Assembly: GCA_041627895.1 (NCBI GenBank)
Contig: JBFKQC010000006.1
Span: 1-64,000 of the forward strand
Reading direction: 5' to 3'
DNA length: 64,000 nucleotides
From: JBFKQC01 sp041627895
Lineage (GTDB): Bacteria; Pseudomonadota; Alphaproteobacteria; Rhodobacterales; Rhodobacteraceae
Shown here piece by piece: positions 51,325 through 59,629 of the stretch (within the stretch, counting starts at the first letter, position 1; each line of letters starts with the position of its first letter). The translations under genes and the position numbers were made by a program. Below the pieces are notes generated by a model. The model did not search any database. It was not told the DNA's origin and saw only the letters and a list, made by a program, of their open reading frames with translations.

Positions 51325-51597
51325 ATGTATCTACGCAAAGTCGACGGCCCGCGAACGGTAACCCTGCCGGACGGCACCGTTATTTCGCGTGCAGACATGC
51401 CTCCGGCCAATACCCGACGCTGGGTCGCCAGCCGCAAGGCGGCGGTGGTGCGCGGCGTCATCTCGGGGCTGCTGCCGCTGGCCGAGGCGCTGGAAACATA
51501 TGGCCTCAGCGAGGCGGAATTCGAGGAATGGCGCCTGGCCGTCGAACGGCATGGAATCGCCGCGCTGAAGGCCACCACGCTGCAGAAATACCGTTGA
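51325..51597 (+). CDS. sciP: CtrA inhibitor SciP (DUF1153)
   Basis: A 90-aa helix-turn-helix protein that binds CtrA and blocks its activation of target promoters in Caulobacter. The sequence (MYLRKVDGPRTVTLPDG start, PPANTRRWVASRKAAVV, LEWRL-like FEEWRLAVERHG) matches the SciP/DUF1153 family. GAAGGACGACCGG precedes the ATG. It lies directly upstream of ctrA, a common alphaproteobacterial arrangement. Confidence 0.93.
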   Translation: MYLRKVDGPRTVTLPDGTVISRADMPPANTRRWVASRKAAVVRGVISGLLPLAEALETYGLSEAEFEEWRLAVERHGIAALKATTLQKYR

Positions 51598-51630
51598 CTT
51601 CAAGTTGAGTGCAGAATTTCCACATCTCTG

Positions 51631-51670
51631 GTAACGTGCGGTTAACCTTTTGCCGCCAGAGTAACCTTAA
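51631..51670 (+). promoter_or_regulatory. CtrA-like binding sites upstream of ctrA
   Basis: GTAA (51631-51634), 7 bp, TTAA (51642-51645) is one base off the CtrA consensus TTAA-N7-TTAA. A further GTAACCTTAA lies at 51661-51670. Both fall in the 101-bp gap between sciP and ctrA, as expected for autoregulation. Confidence 0.5.
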
Positions 51671-51698
51671 CGAATGCGGATGAAGTGGAGTTTTGCAC

Positions 51699-52412
51699 AT
51701 GCGGGTGCTTCTGGTTGAAGACGATCCCACGACGTCGCGCAGCATCGAATTGATGCTGACCCATGCCAATCTCAACGTCTACGCGACCGATCTGGGCGAG
51801 GAAGGGATCGATCTGGCGAAGCTCTACGACTACGACCTGATCCTGCTGGACCTGAACCTGCCCGACATGAACGGCCACGACGTGCTGCGCCAATTGCGGC
51901 TCGCACGGATCGATACGCCGATCCTGATCCTCTCGGGCGCTGACGATACCGAGAACAAGCTGAAGGGCTTCGGCTTCGGCGCCGACGACTATCTGACCAA
52001 GCCGTTCCACCGCGAGGAGCTGGTGGCGCGCATCCACGCGATAATCCGCCGGTCCAAGGGCCATTCGCAATCGGTGATCCGCACCGGCGCGGTCGAAGTC
52101 AACCTCGACGCCAAGACGGTCGAGGTCGACGGCAAGCCGGTCCACCTGACCGGCAAGGAATACCAGATGCTCGAACTTCTGAGCCTTCGGAAGGGCACGA
52201 CGTTGACCAAGGAGATGTTCCTGAACCATCTCTACGGCGGGATGGACGAGCCGGAACTGAAGATCATCGACGTGTTCATCTGCAAGCTTCGCAAGAAGCT
52301 CAGCCAGGCCACCGGCGGCGAGAATTACATCGAAACGGTCTGGGGCCGCGGCTACGTGCTGCGCGATCCCGAACCCTCGGCACTGGACGAGCAGATCGCC
52401 ATCGGTGCCTGA
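51699..52412 (+). CDS. ctrA: Cell-cycle response regulator CtrA
   Basis: A 237-aa OmpR-type response regulator. The receiver domain (1-120) has the acidic pair E7/D8-D9 and the phosphorylation site Asp51 in LILLDLNLPDM, and Lys in YLTKPFH. The winged-helix DNA-binding domain (about 135-230) includes LTGKEYQMLELL and WGRGYVLRDP. In Rhodobacteraceae CtrA is usually non-essential and controls motility and gene transfer agents. ATG at 51699 has GGAG nine bases upstream; a TTG six bases earlier is also in frame. Confidence 0.97.
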   Translation: MRVLLVEDDPTTSRSIELMLTHANLNVYATDLGEEGIDLAKLYDYDLILLDLNLPDMNGHDVLRQLRLARIDTPILILSGADDTENKLKGFGFGADDYLTKPFHREELVARIHAIIRRSKGHSQSVIRTGAVEVNLDAKTVEVDGKPVHLTGKEYQMLELLSLRKGTTLTKEMFLNHLYGGMDEPELKIIDVFICKLRKKLSQATGGENYIETVWGRGYVLRDPEPSALDEQIAIGA

Positions 52413-52439
52413 GCCGCACCCTGGTGTCACTCCCCACGC

Positions 52440-52457
52440 GGCCGCCTCCGGGCGGCC
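52440..52457 (+). terminator. Hairpin after ctrA
   Basis: GGCCGCC (52440-52446) pairs with GGCGGCC (52451-52457) around a short loop, 28 bases after the ctrA stop. CGTGACTTTCTG follows, a weak U-run. Confidence 0.5.
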
Positions 52458-52545
52458 CGTGACTTTCTGATCCTGCCACACTCACGGGCTGGACCTCTCC
52501 AGGGTGCGCTCCTATCACTTGGGGGACATCCCTGGAGGGACCGGC

Positions 52546-54675
52546 GTGGCGGACGCGGACGACATCGACAAGCTGACCGAGACCGAGGCGGCGGCAGAAC
52601 TGGCGCGGCTGGCGGCGCTGCTGAACCGGGCCGACCGGGCCTATCACGCCGCGGACGCGCCCGAGATCAGCGATGCGGAATACGACGCGCTGAAGCGGCG
52701 CAATGCCGCGATCGAGGCCGCCTTTGCGCACCTGAAGCGCGACGACAGCCCGACCGAGCAGGTCGGCGCCCCGGTCTCGGACACCTTCGCCAAGGTCACG
52801 CACGCGGTGCGGATGCTGTCGCTCGCCAATGCCTTCGACGCGGCCGATATCGAGGATTTCGACGACACGGTGCGCCGCTATCTCGGGCTTCGCGACGGCG
52901 ACCCGGTGCTGGCCTACACGGCCGAGCCCAAGATCGACGGTCTGTCGCTTTCCCTGCGCTACGAGGGCGGGCGGCTGACACAGGCCGCGACCCGCGGCGA
53001 CGGCGAGACCGGCGAGAACGTCACCGCCAATGCCCGCACCATCGCCGACATCCCCGGCCGCCTCGACGGCGCGCCGGAGGTGCTGGAGGTGCGCGGCGAG
53101 GTTTACATGAGCCACGCCGATTTCGCCACGCTGAACGCGCGCCAGGCCGAGACCGGCGCCAAGACCTTCGCCAATCCGCGAAACGCCGCCGCAGGATCGC
53201 TGCGCCAGCTTGACGCGGGCATCACGCGATCCCGCCCGCTGCGGTTCTTCGCCTATGGCTGGGGCGAGGTCAGCGAGGTGCTGGCCGACACCCAGATCGC
53301 CGCGCTCGGGCGGCTGAACGCGCTCGGCTTCGCGACCAACCCGCTGACCAGGCTCTGCGCGGGTCCGGCCGAGATGCTGAGCCATTACGCCCGGATCGAG
53401 GCGCAGCGCGCCACGCTCGGCTACGACATCGACGGCGTGGTCTACAAGGTCGACGACCTCGCGCTGCAGCGCCGCCTCGGCGTGCGCTCGACGACGCCGC
53501 GCTGGGCGATCGCGCACAAATTCCCGGCCGAGCTTGCCTGGACCAGACTGGAAAAGATCGAGATCCAGGTCGGCCGCACCGGCGCGCTGTCCCCTGTGGC
53601 GCGGCTGACGCCCGTCACGGTCGGCGGCGTCGTGGTCTCGAACGCGACGCTGCACAACGAGGATTACATCGCCGGACGCGATGCCCAGGGCAACCCGATC
53701 CGCGACGGCAAGGACATCCGCGAGGGCGACTGGGTGCAGGTCTACCGCGCCGGCGACGTGATCCCCAAGGTCGCCGATGTCGACCTGAGCCAGCGCCCGG
53801 ACGACGCGCAGCCCTACGCGTTTCCGGACAGGTGCCCGATCTGCGGCTCGGACGCGATCCGCGAAGCGGGCGACGCGGTGCGCCGCTGCACCGGCGGCGT
53901 GATCTGCGCCGCGCAGGCGGTGGAGAAGCTGAAGCATTTCGTCAGCCGCGCCGCGTTCGACATCGAGGGGCTCGGCGCCAGGCAGATCGAGGCCTTTTAT
54001 GACGACGACACGCTGCCGATCCGCGAACCGGCGGACATCTTCACGCTGAAGGCGCGCGACGAGGCCAATGTCGCGAAGCTGAAGAACCGCGACGGCTATG
54101 GCGACAAGAGCGCGAAGAACCTGTTTCAGGCGATTGAGGACAAACGGAAAATTCCGCTGAACCGCCTGATCTTTGCGCTCGGCATCCGCCATGTGGGCGA
54201 AAGCGCCGCGGCGCTGCTGGCGGCGAATTACGGCACTTGGAGGAATTTCGAGCGCGCGATGACCGCGGCGACCGTGGGCGACGGCCCGGAATGGGACGCG
54301 CTGACCGCCATCGACGGGGTGGGCAACGTGATGGCGGCCTCGCTGGTCACGGCCTTCCACCAGGAGGCCGAACGCGCCTCGATCGACCGGCTGGTCACGC
54401 AACTGGACGTGCAGGAGGTCGCGCCGCGCGGCCAGGTCGACAGCCCGGTCGCCGGCAAGACGGTGGTCTTCACCGGCACGCTGGAACGGATGACCCGGGC
54501 AGAGGCCAAGGCGCGGGCCGAGGCGCTGGGGGCCAGGGTCGCGGGGTCGGTCTCGGCGAAGACCGACCTGGTCGTGGCCGGGCCGGGCGCCGGATCGAAG
54601 GCGAAGAAGGCCGCGGACCTGGGCATCGAGACCATCGACGAGGATGCCTGGCTGTCGCTCATCGCGGGGACATGA
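52546..54675 (+). CDS. ligA: NAD-dependent DNA ligase
   Basis: A 709-aa ligase sealing nicks in replication and repair. The adenylation lysine is in KIDGLSL near residue 129. An OB domain, a four-cysteine zinc finger (CPICGSD then CTGGVICAAQ, about 430-455), helix-hairpin-helix repeats, and a C-terminal BRCT domain (about 635-709) follow. GTG at 52546 is chosen because GGAGGGA lies seven bases before it; the ORF remains open to a GTG at 52504. recG overlaps its stop (ATGA). Confidence 0.95.
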   Translation: MADADDIDKLTETEAAAELARLAALLNRADRAYHAADAPEISDAEYDALKRRNAAIEAAFAHLKRDDSPTEQVGAPVSDTFAKVTHAVRMLSLANAFDAADIEDFDDTVRRYLGLRDGDPVLAYTAEPKIDGLSLSLRYEGGRLTQAATRGDGETGENVTANARTIADIPGRLDGAPEVLEVRGEVYMSHADFATLNARQAETGAKTFANPRNAAAGSLRQLDAGITRSRPLRFFAYGWGEVSEVLADTQIAALGRLNALGFATNPLTRLCAGPAEMLSHYARIEAQRATLGYDIDGVVYKVDDLALQRRLGVRSTTPRWAIAHKFPAELAWTRLEKIEIQVGRTGALSPVARLTPVTVGGVVVSNATLHNEDYIAGRDAQGNPIRDGKDIREGDWVQVYRAGDVIPKVADVDLSQRPDDAQPYAFPDRCPICGSDAIREAGDAVRRCTGGVICAAQAVEKLKHFVSRAAFDIEGLGARQIEAFYDDDTLPIREPADIFTLKARDEANVAKLKNRDGYGDKSAKNLFQAIEDKRKIPLNRLIFALGIRHVGESAAALLAANYGTWRNFERAMTAATVGDGPEWDALTAIDGVGNVMAASLVTAFHQEAERASIDRLVTQLDVQEVAPRGQVDSPVAGKTVVFTGTLERMTRAEAKARAEALGARVAGSVSAKTDLVVAGPGAGSKAKKAADLGIETIDEDAWLSLIAGT

Positions 54676-56762
54676 GCGGGCGGCCGGAAATCCTGTTTCC
54701 GCTGTTCGCGGATATCGAGACGCTGCCGGGCGTCGGCCCCAAGATCGCCCGGACGCTTGCCGGGATCGAGGTCGAGAAGCCGCGCGACCTGATCTTCACG
54801 CTGCCCTGGTCCGGGATCGACCGGCACCGCCGGGCGACGATCCTGGGCGCCGATCTGCCGCAGGTGCAGACCGTCGAGGTCGAGATCGGCCGCCACCTGC
54901 CGCCCCGCGCCAAGGGCCGGCCCTATCGGGTCGAGGTGCGCGACGCGCGGACCACGTTCCAGCTGGTGTTCTTTCACCCGCGCGAGGACTGGCTGAAGCG
55001 GCAGTTGCCGACGGGCCAGCGCCGGGTGGTGTCGGGCAAGGTCGAGCTGTTCGACGGCATCGGCCAGATGCCGCATCCCGACCACATCCTGCGCCCGGAA
55101 GAGGCCGACGAGATCCCGCCCTTCGAGCCGGTCTATCCGCTGACCTCGGGTCTGACGCAGCGCGTCGTCGCCAAGGCCGCGGCGGCGGCGCTGACCCGCG
55201 CGCCGGAGCTGGCCGAATGGATCGACCCGGGGCTGCGCGCGCGCGAGGGCTGGCCGGCCTGGCGCGCGGCGCTGGACACCGCGCATCACCCGCTCGGCAC
55301 GGCCGAGATCGCCGCGACCTCGCCGGCACGCCAGCGGCTTGCCTATGACGAACTGTTCGCGCATCAGCTGACGCTGGCGCTGGCGCGCGCCGCGGTGCGC
55401 AAGGGCAAGGGCGTGCCGACCACGGGCGACGGCGCGCTGCGCGCCAAGGTGCTGGCATCGCTGCCCTACCAGCCGACCGGCGCGCAGACCCGCGCGGTCG
55501 GCGAGATCGCCGGCGACATGGTCGAGCCCTACCGGATGAACCGCCTGCTGCAGGGCGACGTGGGCGCGGGCAAGACGCTGGTCGCCCTGATGGCGCTTCT
55601 GATCGCGGTCGAGGCGGGCGGGCAGGGCGCGATGATGGCGCCCACGGAAATCCTCGCCCGCCAGCACCTGGGCGGGCTGCGCCCGCTTGCCGAGGCGGCG
55701 GGCGTCGTGCTGGAGCTGCTCACCGGCCGCGACAAGGGCGCCGAACGCGCCGCCAAGCTTGCCGCGCTGAAGGCCGGCGATATCCATATCCTCGTCGGCA
55801 CCCATGCAGTGTTCCAGCAGGACGTGGAATTCCGCGACCTGCGCCTGGCGGTGGTCGACGAACAGCACCGTTTCGGCGTGGCGCAGCGGATGGAACTGGG
55901 CGCCAAGGGACGCGCGGCGGACATGCTGGTGATGACCGCGACGCCGATCCCGCGCAGCCTGGCGCTGGCGCAATACGGCGACATGGACGTCTCGGTGCTG
56001 GACGAGAAGCCGCCGGGGCGAAAGCCGGTCACGACGGCGCTGGTCAGCGCGGGCCGGATGGACGAGGTGGTGGAACATCTGCGCAAGGCCGTGGCCGAGG
56101 GGCGGCAGGCCTACTGGGTCTGCCCGCTGGTCGAGGAAAGCGAGGCGGTGGACATGACCGCCGCCGAGGAACGCTTCAAGCGGCTGCGCGCGGCGCTCGG
56201 GCAGGACGTCGTCGGTCTGGTCCATGGCCAGCTGCCGCCCGTCGAAAAGGACGCCGCCATGGCGGCCTTCGTCGGCGGCGAAACGCGGGTCTTGGTCTCG
56301 ACCACGGTGATCGAGGTCGGCGTCGACGTGCCGAACGCCTCGATCATGGTGATCGAGCGCGCGGAATCTTTCGGGCTGGCGCAACTGCACCAGCTGCGCG
56401 GCCGGGTCGGGCGGGGGGCCGCGGCCTCGACCTGTCTCCTGATGTACCAGCCGCCGCTGAGCGAGGGCGGGCGGCGCCGGCTGGAGACCTTGCGGGAAAC
56501 CGAGGACGGGTTCCGCATTGCCGAGGAAGACCTTGCGATGCGCGGCGCGGGCGATCTGATCGGCACCGCGCAGTCCGGGCTGCCCAGGTTCCGCATCGCC
56601 GACCTGGAACGGCAATCCGCGCTGATGGCGCTGGCGCAGTCGGACGCGCGAAAGCTGCTGACCGACGACCCGGGGCTGACATCCCCCCGCGGCCAGGCCG
56701 CGCGCGTGCTGCTCTGGCTGATGGAGCAGGACAAGGCAATCCGTTTGATTTCCGTGGGTTAA
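54672..56762 (+). CDS. recG: ATP-dependent DNA helicase RecG
   Basis: A 696-aa branch-migration helicase that regresses stalled forks. The N-terminal wedge/OB domain (about 20-170) includes LPGVGPKIARTL. Walker A GDVGAGKT lies near 295, and the DEAD-box equivalent VVDEQHRFG near 393. The C-terminal helicase domain has STTVIEVGVDVPNA and QLRGRVGRG. It is coupled to ligA. A LexA box follows 19 to 40 bases after its stop. Confidence 0.96.
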   Translation: MSGRPEILFPLFADIETLPGVGPKIARTLAGIEVEKPRDLIFTLPWSGIDRHRRATILGADLPQVQTVEVEIGRHLPPRAKGRPYRVEVRDARTTFQLVFFHPREDWLKRQLPTGQRRVVSGKVELFDGIGQMPHPDHILRPEEADEIPPFEPVYPLTSGLTQRVVAKAAAAALTRAPELAEWIDPGLRAREGWPAWRAALDTAHHPLGTAEIAATSPARQRLAYDELFAHQLTLALARAAVRKGKGVPTTGDGALRAKVLASLPYQPTGAQTRAVGEIAGDMVEPYRMNRLLQGDVGAGKTLVALMALLIAVEAGGQGAMMAPTEILARQHLGGLRPLAEAAGVVLELLTGRDKGAERAAKLAALKAGDIHILVGTHAVFQQDVEFRDLRLAVVDEQHRFGVAQRMELGAKGRAADMLVMTATPIPRSLALAQYGDMDVSVLDEKPPGRKPVTTALVSAGRMDEVVEHLRKAVAEGRQAYWVCPLVEESEAVDMTAAEERFKRLRAALGQDVVGLVHGQLPPVEKDAAMAAFVGGETRVLVSTTVIEVGVDVPNASIMVIERAESFGLAQLHQLRGRVGRGAAASTCLLMYQPPLSEGGRRRLETLRETEDGFRIAEEDLAMRGAGDLIGTAQSGLPRFRIADLERQSALMALAQSDARKLLTDDPGLTSPRGQAARVLLWLMEQDKAIRLISVG

Positions 56763-56790
56763 CCGCCTCGCTCACTTTTTGTTCACGAAT

Positions 56791-56805
56791 GTTCTTAAAA
56801 AGTTC
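56791..56805 (+). promoter_or_regulatory. LexA box (alphaproteobacterial type) upstream of a 39-aa peptide gene
   Basis: GTTC (56791-56794), seven bases (TTAAAAA), GTTC (56802-56805): an exact match to the alphaproteobacterial SOS box GTTC-N7-GTTC. A third GTTC at 56781-56784 is 6 bases before the first. It is 63 bases before the start at 56868, in an AT-rich gap. Confidence 0.75.
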
Positions 56806-56867
56806 TTTACAAGACCCGGCAAATTTGAGAACAAATTAGCAACAAATCGAACGAAAGGCCGCCCGCC

Positions 56868-56987
56868 ATGATCGCCGAACTGAAGAGGGTCATCGCCCGC
56901 TCTGACACGATTCTACAGGATTTCGCCGGTGCCGCGGCGCTGGTCCTGATGCTGGTGGTGGGCCTCAATCTGCCGCTTGCAAGCTAG
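56868..56987 (+). CDS. 39-aa membrane peptide, probably SOS-controlled
   Basis: An amphipathic start with basic and acidic residues (MIAELKRVIARSDTILQ) is followed by one hydrophobic helix (residues 19-36, FAGAAALVLMLVVGLNLP). GAAAGGCCG lies upstream as a plausible ribosome-binding site. The gene stands alone between a LexA box and a strong terminator at 57160, downstream of recG. Caulobacter SidA, a 29-aa SOS-induced inner membrane division inhibitor, has the same size class and control, but no sequence similarity is claimed. Function is unknown. Confidence 0.7.
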   Translation: MIAELKRVIARSDTILQDFAGAAALVLMLVVGLNLPLAS

Positions 56988-57072
56988 GGTTTCTGCCTGC
57001 GTTCTGTTCCCGGCCGGCCCCGCGTCCCTGTCCCCAATAGCCGACGCGACACCGCCGACCTGCCTGTCCCGG

Positions 57073-57193
57073 CGCGGGGCGATCCTCACCGCCCCTGGGT
57101 CCGGCCGACCGGCGCCTCGAGTGTCCCCTCGACAGGCGCCAGCCCAACAGACGCCACTTCCGCCGCCTCCGGTCCCGGGGGCGGCGGTTTTTT
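57073..57193 (+). terminator. Structured 3' UTR ending in a strong Rho-independent terminator
   Basis: The terminator is CCGCCGCC (57160-57167) with GGCGGCGG (57180-57187), then TTTTTT (57188-57193). Before it, GGCGCCT (57111-57117) pairs with AGGCGCC (57134-57140), and CGCGGGG at 57073-57079 can pair with CCCCGCG near 57017. The 170-nt 3' UTR is unusually long and structured for a 39-codon gene. Confidence 0.8.
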
Positions 57194-57267
57194 CTGTTGC
57201 GGTCTGCGATGCGGGCTTTGCCCCCAAAGGCCCGCGGTCTTCGTCTTGGGAATTGTCCTGCCGGGTG

Positions 57268-57288
57268 AAAAAAGCCGTCTTGCGGCTT
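57268..57288 (-). terminator. Rho-independent terminator overlapping the FeS scaffold stop codon
   Basis: Minus strand AAGCCG (57288-57283), loop, CGGCTT (57277-57272), then U residues (57273-57268). The stem includes part of the stop codon of the gene at 57287. Confidence 0.8.
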
Positions 57289-57736
57289 AGGCGCAGGCGG
57301 CCTTTTCGGCCTCGGCCATGGCTTCGGCGGCGGCCTCAAGCGTCAGCATGATCGAGGCGTGGCGGTTCTTGAAGTCCTTGGCGGGCAGCAGCACCTCGAG
57401 CCCGTCAAACGGCGCGTCCGGCACCGGGCCGTCGGATTTCAGCATCGCCTTCAGCTGGTCGCGCGCGGTTTCCACCTCGGCGCGGGTGCGGCCGATGATG
57501 TTGGCGCCGACGACCGAGGCCGCCGCCTGGCCGAGAGCGCAGGCCTTCACGTCCTGGCCGTATCCGCTGATCCGGCCGCCATTCGTCTCGATATCCACGG
57601 TCACGGTCGAGCCGCAGAGCGGCGAGCGCTTCTTGACCGTCGCCTGGGGATGCGCCAGCCGGTCGGTAAACGGGATGTCGGCCGCCAGTTCCAGGATGCG
57701 GCCGGAATACAGCTTGATCAGATCGGCGTCGCTCAT
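57287..57736 (-). CDS. IscU/SufU-like iron-sulfur cluster scaffold protein
   Basis: A 149-aa protein of the NifU N-terminal family. Two of three scaffold cysteines are present (PLCGST near 41, KACALGQAAAS near 65). The third is replaced by His in NRHASIMLTLEA, while an additional Cys lies at the very end (KAACA). The altered third ligand is seen in other alphaproteobacterial relatives and may mean a carrier or modified scaffold. Starts at ATG 57736. No other isc/suf gene is nearby; it diverges from hisI. Confidence 0.85.
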   Translation of the reverse strand: MSDADLIKLYSGRILELAADIPFTDRLAHPQATVKKRSPLCGSTVTVDIETNGGRISGYGQDVKACALGQAAASVVGANIIGRTRAEVETARDQLKAMLKSDGPVPDAPFDGLEVLLPAKDFKNRHASIMLTLEAAAEAMAEAEKAACA

Positions 57737-57801
57737 GGCTTTTCTCGTTTCACTGAACACCCTACATAGGCGCGGCATCCGCGCATGGAAAGGAAATCTT
57801 C

Positions 57802-58161
57802 ATGACCTTCGATCCCTCGACCCTGGTCTATGACGATCGCGGCCTGTTGCCGGTCATCGCGCAGCAGGCGGAGACCGGCGAAGTGCTGATGCTGGCCTGG
57901 ATGAATGCCGAGGCGGTGGCGCGGACGCTGGCGACCGGCCGCGTGACCTACTGGTCGCGCTCGCGGCAGGCGTTCTGGGTGAAGGGCGAGACCTCGGGCC
58001 ATGTGCAGGAACTGGTGGACCTGCGCGTCGATTGCGACCGCGACTGCCTGCTGGCGCTGGTGCGGCAGACCGGGCCGGCCTGTCACACCAACCGGCGAAG
58101 CTGCTTTTTCACCGCCGTGCGCGACGGGGGCGAGGTCGAACTGACGGCCCCTATGGGCTGA
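57802..58161 (+). CDS. hisI: Phosphoribosyl-AMP cyclohydrolase
   Basis: A 119-aa zinc enzyme of histidine synthesis. Motifs include VLMLAWMNAEA near 28, YWSRSRQAFWVKGETSGH near 51-68, and metal ligands in DCDRDCLL (about 76-83) and ACHTNRRSCF near 93. It is the stand-alone form with no HisE fusion. Its 3' end overlaps the convergent gluQ by 11 bases. Confidence 0.96.
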   Translation: MTFDPSTLVYDDRGLLPVIAQQAETGEVLMLAWMNAEAVARTLATGRVTYWSRSRQAFWVKGETSGHVQELVDLRVDCDRDCLLALVRQTGPACHTNRRSCFFTAVRDGGEVELTAPMG

Positions 58162-59005
58162 GGCCGACCATGGCGCGGATATCCGCGGGCGAGGAGCCGG
58201 CGTCGCGGTAGGTGCGGATCGACCGGGCGTCGTCGCGCTTGGCCAGCCGCTTGCCGGTCTCGTCGCGGATCAGGTCATGGTGCCAATAACCCGGCCGCGG
58301 CAGGTCGAGCAGCGACTGCAGCAGGGCGTGGATATGGGTGGCCTCGAACAGGTCCGCGCCGCGCACGATCTCGGTGATGCCCTGCGCCGCGTCGTCGACG
58401 ACCACCGAAAGGTGATACGAGGTGCCGAATTCCCGCCGGGCCAGCACCACGTCGCCGATGCCCCCGGTCATCCCGGCGGCGGTCATCCGGTGGGGGCCGG
58501 GATATAGCGGGCCATGCTCGACAAAGCCCGGAACCGCGCCCAGCAGGTCAAGCGCGCGGCCGATATCCAGCCGGATGCTGTCATCCGGTCCGGCCTCTGC
58601 CATCGGCCTGGCGCGGCAGGTGCCGGGATAGACCGGCCCGTCGGGCCCGTGCACTGCCGCGCCCTCCTGCGGGGCTGACAGGGCGGCGCGGATATCGGCG
58701 CGCCGGCAGCGGCAGGGATAGAGAGCGCCCATGGCGGCCAGCCGGTCGAGCGCCTGGGCATAGGCCGGCATCCGGTCCGACTGCCGCATCACCGGCTCGG
58801 GCCAGTCGAGCCCGAGCCAGCGCAGGTCCTCGCGGATCAGCGCCTCCCATTCCGGGCGCGACCGCTCGCGGTCGATGTCCTCGATGCGCAGAAGAAACCG
58901 GCCGCCAGCCGCCCCGGCGCGGCGATAGGCCGTCAGCGCGGAATAGGCGTGGCCCAGATGCAGCGGCCCGGTGGGCGAGGGGGCGAAGCGGGTGACGTAG
59001 TTCAC
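58151..59005 (-). CDS. gluQ: Glutamyl-Q tRNA(Asp) synthetase
   Basis: A 284-aa truncated GluRS paralogue that attaches glutamate to queuosine at position 34 of tRNA-Asp. APSPTGPLHLGHAYS holds the HIGH-type motif near 14-21. A zinc site is formed by CRC near 97 and GTC near 123, and KRLAKRDD is the KMSKS equivalent. No anticodon-binding domain, as expected. The start is GTG within a GTGA overlap with the methyltransferase stop. Confidence 0.93.
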   Translation of the reverse strand: MNYVTRFAPSPTGPLHLGHAYSALTAYRRAGAAGGRFLLRIEDIDRERSRPEWEALIREDLRWLGLDWPEPVMRQSDRMPAYAQALDRLAAMGALYPCRCRRADIRAALSAPQEGAAVHGPDGPVYPGTCRARPMAEAGPDDSIRLDIGRALDLLGAVPGFVEHGPLYPGPHRMTAAGMTGGIGDVVLARREFGTSYHLSVVVDDAAQGITEIVRGADLFEATHIHALLQSLLDLPRPGYWHHDLIRDETGKRLAKRDDARSIRTYRDAGSSPADIRAMVGLSP

Positions 59006-59607
59006 GTCTTTTGCAGCACGTAGACCTTGGAATTGGTGCCGAGCTTCGGCAGGTGCGGGCCGTAGTCCTCGACCAGTAGCCGCGCCTTGCCGGCCGCGGT
59101 GTAGCTTTCGAGCTTGGCCAAGTACTCGGGCACCTCCAGCGCGTGATCGTTGTAGCTGAGCGTGAACAGCGCGCCGGGCGAAAGCGCCGCCATGATGTCG
59201 TCGAAGACCTCGACCGGCGCGGCGCCGCAGCCGATCACGCCGATGGCGCATATCGCGGCATAACCGGCGGGCAGGGCGCTGCCCGGCTCGATCTGGCCGA
59301 GGCGGCGGTAGATCGCCTTTTCGCGTGCGCCGGCCAGCATTTCGGCCGAGGGATCGAGGCCGTCGATGGTGGTGAAGCCCTCGCGCCGCAGCGCCGCGCC
59401 GGACATGCCGGTGCCGCAGCCGAAATCGAGGATCGGCACGCTCTTGTCCGCCAACTGCGAGGCCAGCGCGCGGGCCGCGCGGGCAGGCGTGGCATAGCCC
59501 GCCCCGGTGACGTCGGCGTCGTACTGCCCCGACCATTCGTCGTAGAAGTCGCGCGTCTCTTCGGCGTCGCCGAGCTGATAGACCTTGTCGAAGAACCTGT
59601 CCGCCAT
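59002..59607 (-). CDS. Class I SAM-dependent methyltransferase
   Basis: A 201-aa methyltransferase. Motif I is ILDFGCGTGMSG near 59-70, and the acidic loop IDGLDPSAEML near 81. The N-terminal part (DFYDEWSGQYDADVTGAGY) resembles small-molecule methyltransferases of the UbiE/TPMT-like kind. Substrate unknown. It lies in a minus-strand unit trmFO-methyltransferase-gluQ, and both neighbours act on tRNA, but that is weak evidence for a tRNA substrate. Confidence 0.85.
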   Translation of the reverse strand: MADRFFDKVYQLGDAEETRDFYDEWSGQYDADVTGAGYATPARAARALASQLADKSVPILDFGCGTGMSGAALRREGFTTIDGLDPSAEMLAGAREKAIYRRLGQIEPGSALPAGYAAICAIGVIGCGAAPVEVFDDIMAALSPGALFTLSYNDHALEVPEYLAKLESYTAAGKARLLVEDYGPHLPKLGTNSKVYVLQKT

Positions 59608-59629
59608 GGCGCGACGCTAGACCGCCGGG

